A stretch of 49,566 bases of DNA from Roseiflexus sp. (GTDB taxonomy: Bacteria > Chloroflexota > Chloroflexia > Chloroflexales > Roseiflexaceae). A model generated the notes under the pieces. The model was not told the origin of the DNA. It saw nothing but the letters and a program-made list of their open reading frames with translations, and ran no database searches. The DNA lies in assembly GCA_025062325.1 (NCBI GenBank), contig JANXAL010000068.1:1-49566 (forward strand), given 5' to 3'. The translations under genes were made by a program, and so were the position numbers. Shown here piece after piece: positions 9,025-15,963 of the stretch (position 1 is its first letter; the number at the start of each line of letters is the position of its first letter).

Positions 9025-10313
9025 TAGTGCTCCGGCAACAGACGACTCAACACCCGCTGCGACTCATACGGGTCCTGCAGCAGGCGCGCGCGAATGACCT
9101 CCCAGTTGCGCGGGTCTTCGCCGCCGAGCCGCCAGATCGCAATGCCTGCCAGATCGAGTTCCTGCACCAGACGCAGTTTGGCGTCGAGACCGCTGCTCGT
9201 GGCGAACCAGACCTCGCGCTGCCCCTCGGTGCGCGAACTGTAGGTGATCCAGTTTTCCTGCACCAGACCGTTCTGATTACTCTCCATCAGGTTGACCGAC
9301 AGACGGTGCGTCTGAATGATCTCGTTAATCATCGCCCACGTTTGCCCACGGGCATTGCCGCTGCCGTTGCGGGGCCAGTTGTAGCCGTAGAACGGCACGC
9401 CGATCACCACTTTCGCCGGGTCGACGACCGTCACTGCATAGCGCGCCACCCGTTCCACCCAGTATACTGGCGCTACCGGACCGGGACCGCTGCCGCGCCA
9501 GTGGTAATCGTAGGTCATAATACGCAGTCGGTCGACCACCTGACCGATGACAGCCCAATCCTGGAATCCCCCTGACCCGCAATAATCGCAATCTTTGGCA
9601 TGGACGGCGACCGTCAGCAGTTTGCCGTGCGCGTGGAGCGCGTCCGCCAGTTCCAGAATGAAGGCGCTATAGTCGTCGCGCAGGCTGTTGCTGAGAAACT
9701 CATAATCAACATCAATCCCGTCGTAGTCGTAGGTCAGAACTTCATCGACGATCTGCTGTACGTGGTACGACCGCAGGCGCGGGTTGCGCAGGATGGCGGG
9801 AACGGGATCCTCGCCGGCGACGATATTGTGGACGGTTGGAATGACAAGGACGTTTTTGCTGTGTGCCAGTTCAACCAGTGTACGGTCGCGCGCCTCGCTT
9901 CCAAACCGCAGCGCGCCAGTCGGGGAGGGAGAGTACCAGAAGGGACTGATCTCATCAAGAATATCGGCATTTGCCTCAAACGACTCACGATTTTCGGAAC
10001 CAAACGAGTTGGGGAGCCAGGCAGCGATATAGCGCCCGGTTTTCGGATGAAGCCAGCCATCCCCGGGCGCCAAGTCACGATCGACTGCTGTCGCATCGTT
10101 CGTCTGAGTAGCAGGGACGAGCGTTGGCGCAGGCGCCGATGTGGCATCGGCAGGCGCAACTGTTGCCGCAGGGACCGGCGTGGGCGTAGGAAACACCGGC
10201 GGCTCAGCGGCGCGCCGGGCAAGATTCACCGTATCAACCACCAGTAGCGCCCAGACGATCAACGACACAGCGTAGATCGAGGCTGATAGCGGCGATGAAA
10301 CCAAGTGTCGCAT
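9024..10313 (-). CDS. Membrane-anchored GH18-family glycoside hydrolase (YaaH/SleL-like)
   Basis: 429 aa. An N-terminal hydrophobic stretch (residues about 10-30, SIYAVSLIVWALLVVDTV) is a signal anchor. A Pro/Ala/Thr-rich linker (about 38-85) follows, then a TIM-barrel domain. The GH18 catalytic signature DGIDVDYE is present near residue 200, with its glutamate as the expected acid/base. Other matches are TYDYHWRGSGPGPVAP, VIGVPFYGYNWP and the late GIAIWRLGGEDP, typical of the spore-coat/cortex-lysing YaaH branch. It probably acts outside the membrane on peptidoglycan or another N-acetylglucosamine polymer. It lies 27 nt downstream of the metallopeptidase gene and is coupled to the TPR gene below. 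Confidence 0.88.
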   Translation of the reverse strand: MRHLVSSPLSASIYAVSLIVWALLVVDTVNLARRAAEPPVFPTPTPVPAATVAPADATSAPAPTLVPATQTNDATAVDRDLAPGDGWLHPKTGRYIAAWLPNSFGSENRESFEANADILDEISPFWYSPSPTGALRFGSEARDRTLVELAHSKNVLVIPTVHNIVAGEDPVPAILRNPRLRSYHVQQIVDEVLTYDYDGIDVDYEFLSNSLRDDYSAFILELADALHAHGKLLTVAVHAKDCDYCGSGGFQDWAVIGQVVDRLRIMTYDYHWRGSGPGPVAPVYWVERVARYAVTVVDPAKVVIGVPFYGYNWPRNGSGNARGQTWAMINEIIQTHRLSVNLMESNQNGLVQENWITYSSRTEGQREVWFATSSGLDAKLRLVQELDLAGIAIWRLGGEDPRNWEVIRARLLQDPYESQRVLSRLLPEH

Positions 10314-10340
10314 GACCGGATGATAGCGAAGGATGTTCGC

Positions 10341-10706
10341 TCAGTAAGCGTCCAACTCCTGGAGCCGTTCATCGCTGATGCCAAAGAAGTGGGCAATTTC
10401 GTGCAACACGGTGCGCCGCACCTCTTCGCGCAGCGCCTCACGGGAAGGGAAATCGCGCACCAGCGGCGCCTGAAAAATCGTGATCACGTCCGGGAGAAGC
10501 GGTTCGCCTCCGGTGCGCTCGGTAAGCGGCACGCCTTCGTACAAACCATAGATCGTCTGCCAGGGGCGCAGGCCCAACGCGCGCCGTTGCTCGCGGGAAG
10601 GGCGCATTGCGATGCGCACTTCGACATTCTTCAAATAGCGGGCAAACTCTGGCGGTAACGAGTCGAGCGCTTCAACAACGATTGCTTCGAAAGTTTCGCG
10701 GTCCAT
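10341..10706 (-). CDS. Small zincin-like metallopeptidase (PF06262 type)
   Basis: 121 aa, the usual size for the possible zinc metallopeptidase family PF06262. The C-terminal part reads LHEIAHFFGISDERL, an HExxHxxGxxD motif with two zinc-binding histidines, a catalytic glutamate and a third Asp ligand. The first half holds YGLYEGVPLTER and ITIFQAPLVRDF, as in the family. No signal peptide is seen, so it is probably cytosolic. It leads the cluster with GH18 and the TPR membrane protein. A TATAAT-like box (10742-10747, minus strand) lies about 35 nt upstream of its ATG. The substrate is unknown. Confidence 0.85.
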   Translation of the reverse strand: MDRETFEAIVVEALDSLPPEFARYLKNVEVRIAMRPSREQRRALGLRPWQTIYGLYEGVPLTERTGGEPLLPDVITIFQAPLVRDFPSREALREEVRRTVLHEIAHFFGISDERLQELDAY

Positions 10707-10741
10707 ATGCGTCCATCGCCCGAGAACAACCTTCTCAGGGC

Positions 10742-10747
10742 ATTATA
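10742..10747 (-). promoter_or_regulatory. TATAAT -10 box upstream of the metallopeptidase cluster
   Basis: On the minus strand the sequence reads TGCGTATAATG, a consensus -10 hexamer about 35 nt before the ATG at 10706. It lies in the 131-bp gap after the ECF sigma gene, so the cluster probably has its own start. The -35 is not obvious. Confidence 0.4.
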
Positions 10748-10837
10748 CGCAGGCGATGGAACAGGCGTCAAGAGTTTGTACCGCATACGCGGCAACTTGA
10801 TGATGAATGAAGCGACAGATGTGGACGGCGACAAGCA

Positions 10838-11431
10838 TTAGGATGCAGCCACTGATCGGTGCGCCGGATGGTCGGCGAGCACCTCGGCGAGACGCATCAA
10901 TCCTCGATGCTGTAGCGCCTTTACCGAACCCACCGTGCGTCCAAGCGACTCGGCAATTTCGGCGAGGGAGCGATCTTCATCAAAACGCAGCCGCAACACC
11001 AGGCGCTGATCGCGGGTCAGCACACGCATCACACTCTGAAGTTCGTGGTAGGCGATGCGGGAGATGACCGCCTCATCGGGCGGTTCGAGCGCCTGAGGCG
11101 CGCTCTCGTCCAGCGGCACCGATGGCCGTCGCCGCGCCTGACGCAGCATATCCATCGTTCGCGCATAGGCAATACGGTAAAGCCAGGCGGAGAAGGGCCA
11201 ACCGCGATCCTCGTAGCGATCCAGTCCCTCCAGCATCTTGACAAACACGTCGCTACAGACGTCTTCAGCTAGAACCGGATCGCCCAGGCGCGACGCAACG
11301 TACCGACGCACCTGCGGCGCATACCGCTCGTACAACAGGCTGATCGCCTCGGCGTCGCCAGCCTTGGCGCGCGCAATGATGTGCGCCTCGCTCTCGTCAT
11401 AGCCATCGGTTGGTGTCGATCCGTATGTCAT
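10838..11431 (-). CDS. ECF-type RNA polymerase sigma factor
   Basis: 197 aa from ATG 11431; a GTG at 11446 is in frame, but the AAGAGG stretch directly after it makes a better ribosome site for the ATG. Region 2 is seen as YERYAPQVRRYVASRLGD, AEDVCSDVFVKMLEGLDRYE and FSAWLYRIAYARTMDMLRQ. Region 4 is seen as LTRDQRLVLRLRFDEDRSLA and EIAESLGRTVGSVKALQHRG. This is the two-domain layout of extracytoplasmic function sigma factors. No anti-sigma gene is adjacent; the next genes on the strand are the metallopeptidase cluster, which has a separate promoter candidate. The C-terminal tail (HPAHRSVAAS) is short, so no extra regulatory domain is present. Confidence 0.92.
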   Translation of the reverse strand: MTYGSTPTDGYDESEAHIIARAKAGDAEAISLLYERYAPQVRRYVASRLGDPVLAEDVCSDVFVKMLEGLDRYEDRGWPFSAWLYRIAYARTMDMLRQARRRPSVPLDESAPQALEPPDEAVISRIAYHELQSVMRVLTRDQRLVLRLRFDEDRSLAEIAESLGRTVGSVKALQHRGLMRLAEVLADHPAHRSVAAS

Positions 11432-11797
11432 GGTACGCCTCTTCACAGTGCATCGGCATGCCTTGCTTTGGTTGAGGTCGGGGATGTGCTGCGAGCTTCT
11501 GAAAGCAATGCCAGTGTATGCCGCGAAGATGAACGAGGCGTGTCGCGTCCATGGCCGACTGCGCCTGGCAAGGATGCGGAAACGTGAAAAACACTACTGC
11601 TTCCTACCGTGTATATGTGCTTTGCTACCCCATTCCACTGCCCGATTTCCAGACAGGAGCACGTGTTTTGATAGAGCCAATCCAGACATTTCACAAATAC
11701 GAACTTGCTACGGGTGGTCATAGATAACGCTACGGCATAGGGTCGTAATAAATGTTCTTTCACGATGTCCTTAACTTATTCCCGGGGAAAAACAGGA
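11432..11797. other. Divergent intergenic region, comparatively AT-rich
   Basis: Between the ECF sigma gene (minus) and phoU (plus). No gene is supported. The part from about 11590 is visibly richer in A and T than the surroundings, as expected for promoters or a horizontally acquired piece. CTTAACTT near 11770 resembles half of the PHO-like motif found just downstream. Confidence 0.4.
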
Positions 11798-11852
11798 TTT
11801 ACCAATCGTTAACACACTTTTAGCACAGAAGAGTTAAAATATCAGCTACTAT
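11798..11852 (+). promoter_or_regulatory. Candidate PHO box and promoter of phoU
   Basis: Three hexamers sit exactly 11 bp apart: TTTACC (11798-11803), TTAACA (11809-11814) and TTAGCA (11820-11825). Direct hexamer repeats with 5-bp spacers are how PhoB/PhoP-type response regulators bind, and TTAACA is the known Bacillus PhoP half-site. TAAAAT (11834-11839) and TACTAT (11847-11852) are possible -10 boxes directly downstream. The next gene is phoU, whose family is phosphate-regulated. Regulator identity is inference. Confidence 0.45.
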
Positions 11853-11953
11853 AGACGAAATCGGAAGCTCTTAGCGTCTTCCTTTCGGCATTATGCGCAG
11901 GTGATACGGCTGACGGGCGGCGGTGTGCAGGAGATGTCTGGCAGAAAGCGAGC

Positions 11954-12616
11954 GTGCAAATGCGGGATCACTACATCAAACAACTGCAATCGGTTCACGA
12001 TGACCTGCTCCGCATGGGGAGCCGCGTGGAGCATCAATTGGCTGACGCCATCAAGGCATTGGATCGACTCGATGTTGTGCTGGCGCGCGAGGTGATTGCG
12101 CGCGATCGCGAAATCGATGCCGCCCGTACAGCAATCGACGAGCGCGTCTTCGAGTTAATCGCTACCCAGCAACCAGTTGCCACCGACCTGCGCAGCCTGC
12201 TAGCTGCTGTCGCCATCGCCGGTGAATTGGAGCGCGCCGCTGATTACGCCAAAGGGATCGCCAAGAAAGTCGAGCGCAGCCTGCACACGCCAGCAATTAT
12301 CGAGGCGCCGGTAGAACTCCATCGTCTGGGAACGCTTGTGCAGAATATGCTGCGCATGTGCCTGGACGCTTTTGTCCAACTCGATGTGACACTGGCGCGC
12401 TCACTAGGTGATCGGGATCAGGAAGTCGACGTGCTGGAAGACCGAGTGGTCGAGATGTTGAAGAACGTTGCACGTCAGGATCCGCACAAACTCGATTGTG
12501 CCCTGCTCTTGATCGATACTGCTCACGTGCTTGAACGTCTCGCTGATCGAACGACCAACATTGCAGAACGGGTCATTTTCATCGCCACCGCAAAGTCAGA
12601 GGAAATCAATCCATGA
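11954..12616 (+). CDS. phoU: Phosphate signalling / transport accessory protein PhoU
   Basis: 220 aa from GTG 11954; ATG 11960 (MRDHYIKQL) is an equally good start and matches how family members begin. The protein is two similar three-helix bundles. Each half holds a metal-binding E/DxxxD motif: ELERAADYAKGIAK near residue 95 and VLERLADRTTNIAE near residue 195. PhoU restrains the Pst phosphate transporter and PhoR kinase signalling when phosphate is ample. No pst or phoBR genes are in the window, so it works with partners elsewhere. Upstream lies a PHO-box-like array. The stop overlaps the start of the acylphosphatase gene (ATGA), indicating coupling. Confidence 0.93.
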   Translation: MQMRDHYIKQLQSVHDDLLRMGSRVEHQLADAIKALDRLDVVLAREVIARDREIDAARTAIDERVFELIATQQPVATDLRSLLAAVAIAGELERAADYAKGIAKKVERSLHTPAIIEAPVELHRLGTLVQNMLRMCLDAFVQLDVTLARSLGDRDQEVDVLEDRVVEMLKNVARQDPHKLDCALLLIDTAHVLERLADRTTNIAERVIFIATAKSEEINP

Positions 12617-12894
12617 CAGACATCGTTCGCGCACATGTCTTTATCTCAGGTCGCGTGCAGGGGGTTAACTTTCGTGCTAGCGCCCGCGCCTACGCCCGCG
12701 AGGTCGGCGTCTCCGGCTGGGTGCGGAACCTGGAGGATGGACGGGTCGAAGCCGTCTTCGAGGGTCCACGCTCAGCAGTGCAGAAGATGGTAAGCTGGTG
12801 CTATAGCGGTCCGGCGCACGCCCGCGTCGATGCGGTCGATGTTCACTGGGAGAAGCCAACCGGCGAAGAACATGGGTTCTCGATTATCTGGTAA
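12613..12894 (+). CDS. acyP: Acylphosphatase
   Basis: 93 aa, the family's normal size. It hydrolyses carboxyl-phosphate bonds such as acetyl phosphate or 1,3-bisphosphoglycerate. The two active-site signatures are clear: VFISGRVQGVNFRASARAYA (phosphate loop GRVQGVNFR with the catalytic arginine) and GVSGWVRNLEDGRVEAVFEG (catalytic asparagine in VRNLEDG). It starts inside the phoU stop (ATGA overlap), so it is co-translated with phoU. The pairing could link acyl-phosphate level to phosphate signalling, but that is only inference. Confidence 0.95.
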   Translation: MTDIVRAHVFISGRVQGVNFRASARAYAREVGVSGWVRNLEDGRVEAVFEGPRSAVQKMVSWCYSGPAHARVDAVDVHWEKPTGEEHGFSIIW

Positions 12895-12926
12895 GATGTT
12901 CATCTGCAGCATTTTCCGGGCAGGTT

Positions 12927-12986
12927 GACGCGAAGACGCAAGGACGAAAAGTCTTGCAATATTATGCGCCTTTGCGCCTTCGCGTC
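12927..12986. terminator. Hairpin downstream of acyP, made of a recurrent GACGCGAAG repeat
   Basis: Left arm GACGCGAAGACGCAAGG (12927-12943) pairs with right arm CCTTTGCGCCTTCGCGTC (12969-12986), with one bulge and one mismatch. There is no clear T-tract. A related sequence, TGACGCGAAGGCGCGAAAA, occurs at about 48294 after another gene, so this is a small dispersed repeat that may serve as a transcription end. Confidence 0.45.
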
Positions 12987-13083
12987 GTTGCATCAGTCTT
13001 TCTAAAATCCCCCTGGAAGACGTCGAACGCCCCTCCGACAGAAGCCAAAAGAAGATGAAGAAAATACCTGGACGCTGCGGTCT

Positions 13084-13196
13084 GCAGCCCTAGCTGAGGT
13101 CATGAAAGCCCCTTTGGGCTTCTACGTCCTGAGCGAGGGCTTGAGCCCGCAGCTCAGAGGACGCGCGGCTCGGTAGCACGGGTTTACGGATTCATT
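13084..13196. repeat. Family B interspersed repeat, copy 1
   Basis: About 113 bp, closely similar to 43621-43739. Shared landmarks are GCTGAGGTCATGAAAGCCCC, ACGTCCTGAGCGAG, CAGAGGACGCGC and AGCACGGGTTTACGGATTCA. It includes an AAGCCCCTTTGGGCTT hairpin. It sits in the 487-bp gap between acyP and the next gene, where I see no other gene. Confidence 0.75.
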
Positions 13197-13381
13197 CAAT
13201 CCTCATCTGGCAGCGTTGGCCAAAATCACAGAATCGCTGGCATCATCCCTCTTCCAGCCTGCCGCACCGCCACCCACATTGCACCTCCGAACAGGACTGT
13301 CGGACGCTTTTCTGGTTGGCGCTCCGCTGCTATCGTATGCCCAGCGATACGCACACCGTCCGATCCGAAGGGGAGCCTGCA

Positions 13382-14224
13382 ATGAGCGACACATCTTCTG
13401 CCGACGCCAGCATGTACCGCGCCACAGCAGTCGGCATTCTCGACTTTTCGCCCGCGAATCGCCAGAATCCCTCCCGCCGCCCCCAGTTGCGAATAACGGG
13501 ACCGCTCGGCGGCGATTTTCGCTTGCCAGTCCGGGTAATGCGCGAGATCCCCGGGCGCGAACTGCTCGACTCTGCACACCACGGTGTGCGGCTGCTGGTC
13601 GAAGGACGGCTGGAGTGGACCACATCTTCTGATAACGCGCTGCCTGCGCCGACGCTCGTTGCCAGCGCGGTACGCCCGGTCACTCCCGACGACGAAGATG
13701 GCTGCGACATCCACATGTGCGGTGAGATCACCGGACCTGCGCGCATCGGACGGCATCCGCTTCGCTCCAGCGTCGCGCTGGCGCAAGTGACGGTGCGGGT
13801 CCAGATACCGCGCACCCGCGCAGGGAGTCGCGCCATCCTCACCGAGACGGTGCGCATTCCAGTCGTTATCCCCCTCAACCATCCAGGCGCGCCTGCTCTC
13901 CTGCGCCCCGGCAATCGCGTCATCATCGAAGGCATGCTGGAACAGGCATTGCTGCCGCGCAGCGGGCCGGATGTTGAGCAGACGCTCGCAGACCTGGAAG
14001 CGACAGCCAGCCAGCGTGCGGCGTGGGTCACGACACCGGAGGAAGCACGCGCTGTCGAGCGCGACCACGCTCGACGGCGGTGGGAAGCGACTCACACCAT
14101 TATCCATCGGGTCGTCGCAGGATACGTCGAATTACTGCACGGCGCGCCCGCAACCATCCGTGAGGCGCGCGAACTACGCCGCGTTGCAATGCAACGCCGT
14201 GCGCAACGGCGGCAGGCATCATAA
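13382..14224 (+). CDS. Hypothetical protein, possible tandem OB-fold (SSB-like)
   Basis: 280 aa from ATG 13382, preceded by AAGGGGAGC as ribosome site; an upstream in-frame start at 13316 is not needed. Two beta-rich segments look alike. The first (about 10-95) holds ATAVGILDF, LPVRVMREIPG and GVRLLVEGRLEW. The second (about 105-205) holds DIHMCGEITGPARIG, LAQVTVRVQIPR, ETVRIPVVIPL and LLRPGNRVIIEGMLEQ. The GxxVxVEGxLE pattern is what single-stranded-DNA-binding OB folds show near the end of the domain. The last 80 residues are charged and helical, rich in Arg (RRVAMQRRAQRR), suggesting nucleic-acid contact. It is not a standard SSB, and the OB-fold idea is inference from pattern only. Confidence 0.7.
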   Translation: MSDTSSADASMYRATAVGILDFSPANRQNPSRRPQLRITGPLGGDFRLPVRVMREIPGRELLDSAHHGVRLLVEGRLEWTTSSDNALPAPTLVASAVRPVTPDDEDGCDIHMCGEITGPARIGRHPLRSSVALAQVTVRVQIPRTRAGSRAILTETVRIPVVIPLNHPGAPALLRPGNRVIIEGMLEQALLPRSGPDVEQTLADLEATASQRAAWVTTPEEARAVERDHARRRWEATHTIIHRVVAGYVELLHGAPATIREARELRRVAMQRRAQRRQAS

Positions 14225-14591
14225 ATGGTGGTAACCGGCGGTCGGTCATCCGGGCCGCCGAGACCAGGCCAGCCCACCTACTCCCCTCTTCCACCAGCGA
14301 GAACGTCGGCTGGCTTCGTATCACCGGCCCGGCGGGGCCGGCAGCGGGAACCCGCTGCACTGCACCCTGACAACGCCCATACCACGTCTCGCTTTTCGAC
14401 ACGCATGCATGCGCAGTTGCGCATCTGCTTTCGGAAAGAACCTCCTCGGCGCGCCACGCGCTAGCTACGTTCGTCCCATTGTCAGTCGCCGGTCAGTGCA
14501 GCCATGACTCATTGTGCGTCATTCACACTCCTGCTGCGCCATCCGGCGCTCATGACATCACTAGGAGGAAAACGCTCTCTTCACTCTCTAT
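14225..14591. other. Intergenic upstream of the orphan caspase-like gene
   Basis: No gene is supported. It contains a GC-rich inverted pair (CCGGCCCGGCGGGGCCGG near 14323) that may end transcription of the OB-fold-like gene, and the palindrome-like GCATGCATGC near 14404. Nothing else is recognised. Confidence 0.4.
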
Positions 14592-14606
14592 GTGACGCCG
14601 CGTCAC
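14592..14606. promoter_or_regulatory. Perfect palindrome GTGACG-CCG-CGTCAC
   Basis: A 6-bp inverted repeat with a 3-bp centre lies about 145 bp upstream of the orphan gene at 14752. Its size and symmetry fit an operator for a dimeric regulator. No regulator is assigned. Confidence 0.3.
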
Positions 14607-14653
14607 CACCGCTGCTCGGCAGCGCGACGCCGCACTCATCGTCTATATCCATT

Positions 14654-14697
14654 CCCGCGCAGGGACACACCAGCTTTCTGGACGTGTCCCGCGCGGG
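14654..14697 (+). promoter_or_regulatory. Strong hairpin in the leader of the 14752 gene
   Basis: Left arm CCCGCGCAGGGACAC (14654-14668) pairs with GTGTCCCGCGCGGG (14684-14697), with a single bulge, around a 15-nt loop. It ends 54 nt before the ATG and lacks a following T-tract, so it fits an mRNA leader structure or an attenuator better than a simple terminator. Confidence 0.45.
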
Positions 14698-14751
14698 ACG
14701 TCACGGAACGTTGGCGTGCTCTGCGCTCCTGAATTGCACCAGGAGACAGCA

Positions 14752-15186
14752 ATGCTTCACAACGTTCCAGTCCTGCCCACGACGTTCAAGAACCGCTTCA
14801 TTCTGGGTTACCCGGATCGTCGCATTCGGACAGCGATGAGTCAGCCGGCGTACCCGCTGTTCTTTGAACTGATCTGTCACGGTTCGTTGCCTGATAAGAA
14901 AGGCGAGACATTTGCGGTTCCATATGTAGAAGAAGCCGGTTCGCGGATAAAACCGCTGAATGCAGAGCAACTCTACGAAATCATTGTGACCCATCCTGCG
15001 TATATCCTCGGACAACCCGTCCGTCTGATCATGTGCTACGCAGGATACGGACCTAACTCGCTGGCGCAGCAACTCGCAGATCTCCTGGGAGCGCACGTGC
15101 TGGCAGCAGACAATCTTGTATGTGCATATACGCTTACTCCTCTCAATAATGGTCGCTGGATCATGTTCAAGCCGCGCCTGCAATGA
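14752..15186 (+). CDS. Orphan small protein resembling the C-terminal domain of RHS/polymorphic toxins, caspase-like His/Cys pattern
   Basis: 144 aa from ATG 14752, with AGGAGA just upstream; an earlier in-frame start at 14716 lacks such a site. Two segments stand out: FELICHGSLPDKKGE (His43) and QPVRLIMCYAGYG (Cys95), followed by NSLAQQLADLLGAHVLAAD and a C-terminal GRWIMFKPR. A His-Gly after one beta strand and a Cys-x-x-Gly after the next is the layout of caspase-like (DUF4347/CHAT-type) folds. By memory, the same QPIRLLSC...A.QLA..LG.PV.AP pattern occurs at the C-termini of RHS and related polymorphic toxins. Here it stands alone, with no RHS core, secretion signal or recognisable immunity gene beside it. 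Function is unknown; a protease or toxin-related role is inference. Confidence 0.65.
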   Translation: MLHNVPVLPTTFKNRFILGYPDRRIRTAMSQPAYPLFFELICHGSLPDKKGETFAVPYVEEAGSRIKPLNAEQLYEIIVTHPAYILGQPVRLIMCYAGYGPNSLAQQLADLLGAHVLAADNLVCAYTLTPLNNGRWIMFKPRLQ

Positions 15187-15202
15187 TAATGATCATGCTG
15201 TA

Positions 15203-15232
15203 GGTACAGGAGCGCGGTTGCGCCCCTGTACC
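15203..15232 (+). terminator. Rho-independent-like terminator after the 14752 gene
   Basis: Arms GGTACAGGAGCGC (15203-15215) and GCGCCCCTGTACC (15220-15232) pair with one mismatch around GGTT, followed by a pyrimidine-rich CTTCTTGCTTT. It begins 16 nt after the stop codon, so the 14752 gene appears to be transcribed alone. Confidence 0.7.
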
Positions 15233-15249
15233 CTTCTTGCTTTATACCG

Positions 15250-15960
15250 AGCCGTCAGCGAATAGCGAAGCGAGTACGTGAACGGCACGAATAAGCACAT
15301 GCAGCGGCAAAACGCAAGGGCGGGCGTGCTCTCCCCGCAGCGCGCTGTCGGCAAATGGAGAAGCGAATGAGCGAGCGGACACGAATGAGTGAGCGCTGGC
15401 CGCTTGCCCTTCGTCTCGCGCCTCTGGCCGTCAGCGAATAGGGAATTCAGATCAACGAACGGTCACGAATGAGCAATCATTGGCTGCTTGCCCTTTACCT
15501 CACGCCTCTGGACTGACGCCTCCCATCCATAGGCCCTTCAGCGCGAGCATAGAGATACGTATTTTCAACACCTTACCTCACGCCTCTGGACCAACGCCTC
15601 TCACCTTGTCTAAACTGACGCAGCAAACCTGAAATACCTGAACCTTCAGCGGAGGAGTTCACATATACCTCTAACGCTAATGCCAGGGCTTTCTCCACTG
15701 CCCGGAAAATACGCTGCCCTGGCGACCGGCTGGCCCGATGACTGCTATCCTTCTCATTCGGTTCAACACAGGTTACGTTCCAAGAGCGCCTCCGCAAACG
15801 CTGTACGCAGAGAGATCCATGCACCTATGCCGGGCTTTCATCGATGCCCACTCTGCCACGCGTAGCGCATGGAAACATGGTACGGCTCTGGGCGGGTTGC
15901 GCCAATAATGGCGAAAGCTGGATTTCCCATTAGTGACTGCCACATGCGCTCACAAGGACA
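15250..15960. repeat. Family C repeats (GCGAATA / CACGCCTCTGG units), no gene
   Basis: The stretch contains several imperfect copies of TCAGCGAATAGSGAA-like and CGAATGAGYGAGC-like units, and three of TTACCTCACGCCTCTGGA (near 15411, 15496 and 15572). Related GCGAATAAACGAATG units occur at 40814-40903 and near 47370. No open frame here shows protein-like composition, and none continues a neighbouring gene. Confidence 0.5.
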
Positions 15961-15963
15961 CCC

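Noticed and set aside
11591-11800. A tRNA or small RNA in the AT-rich gap before phoU
   Set aside because: No cloverleaf, T-loop sequence or terminator hairpin could be found by eye.
13226-14107. 293-codon minus-strand frame opposite the OB-fold-like gene
   Set aside because: Both strands are open, but only the plus frame has a good ribosome site and regular beta-strand patterns; the minus peptide looks like shadow composition.
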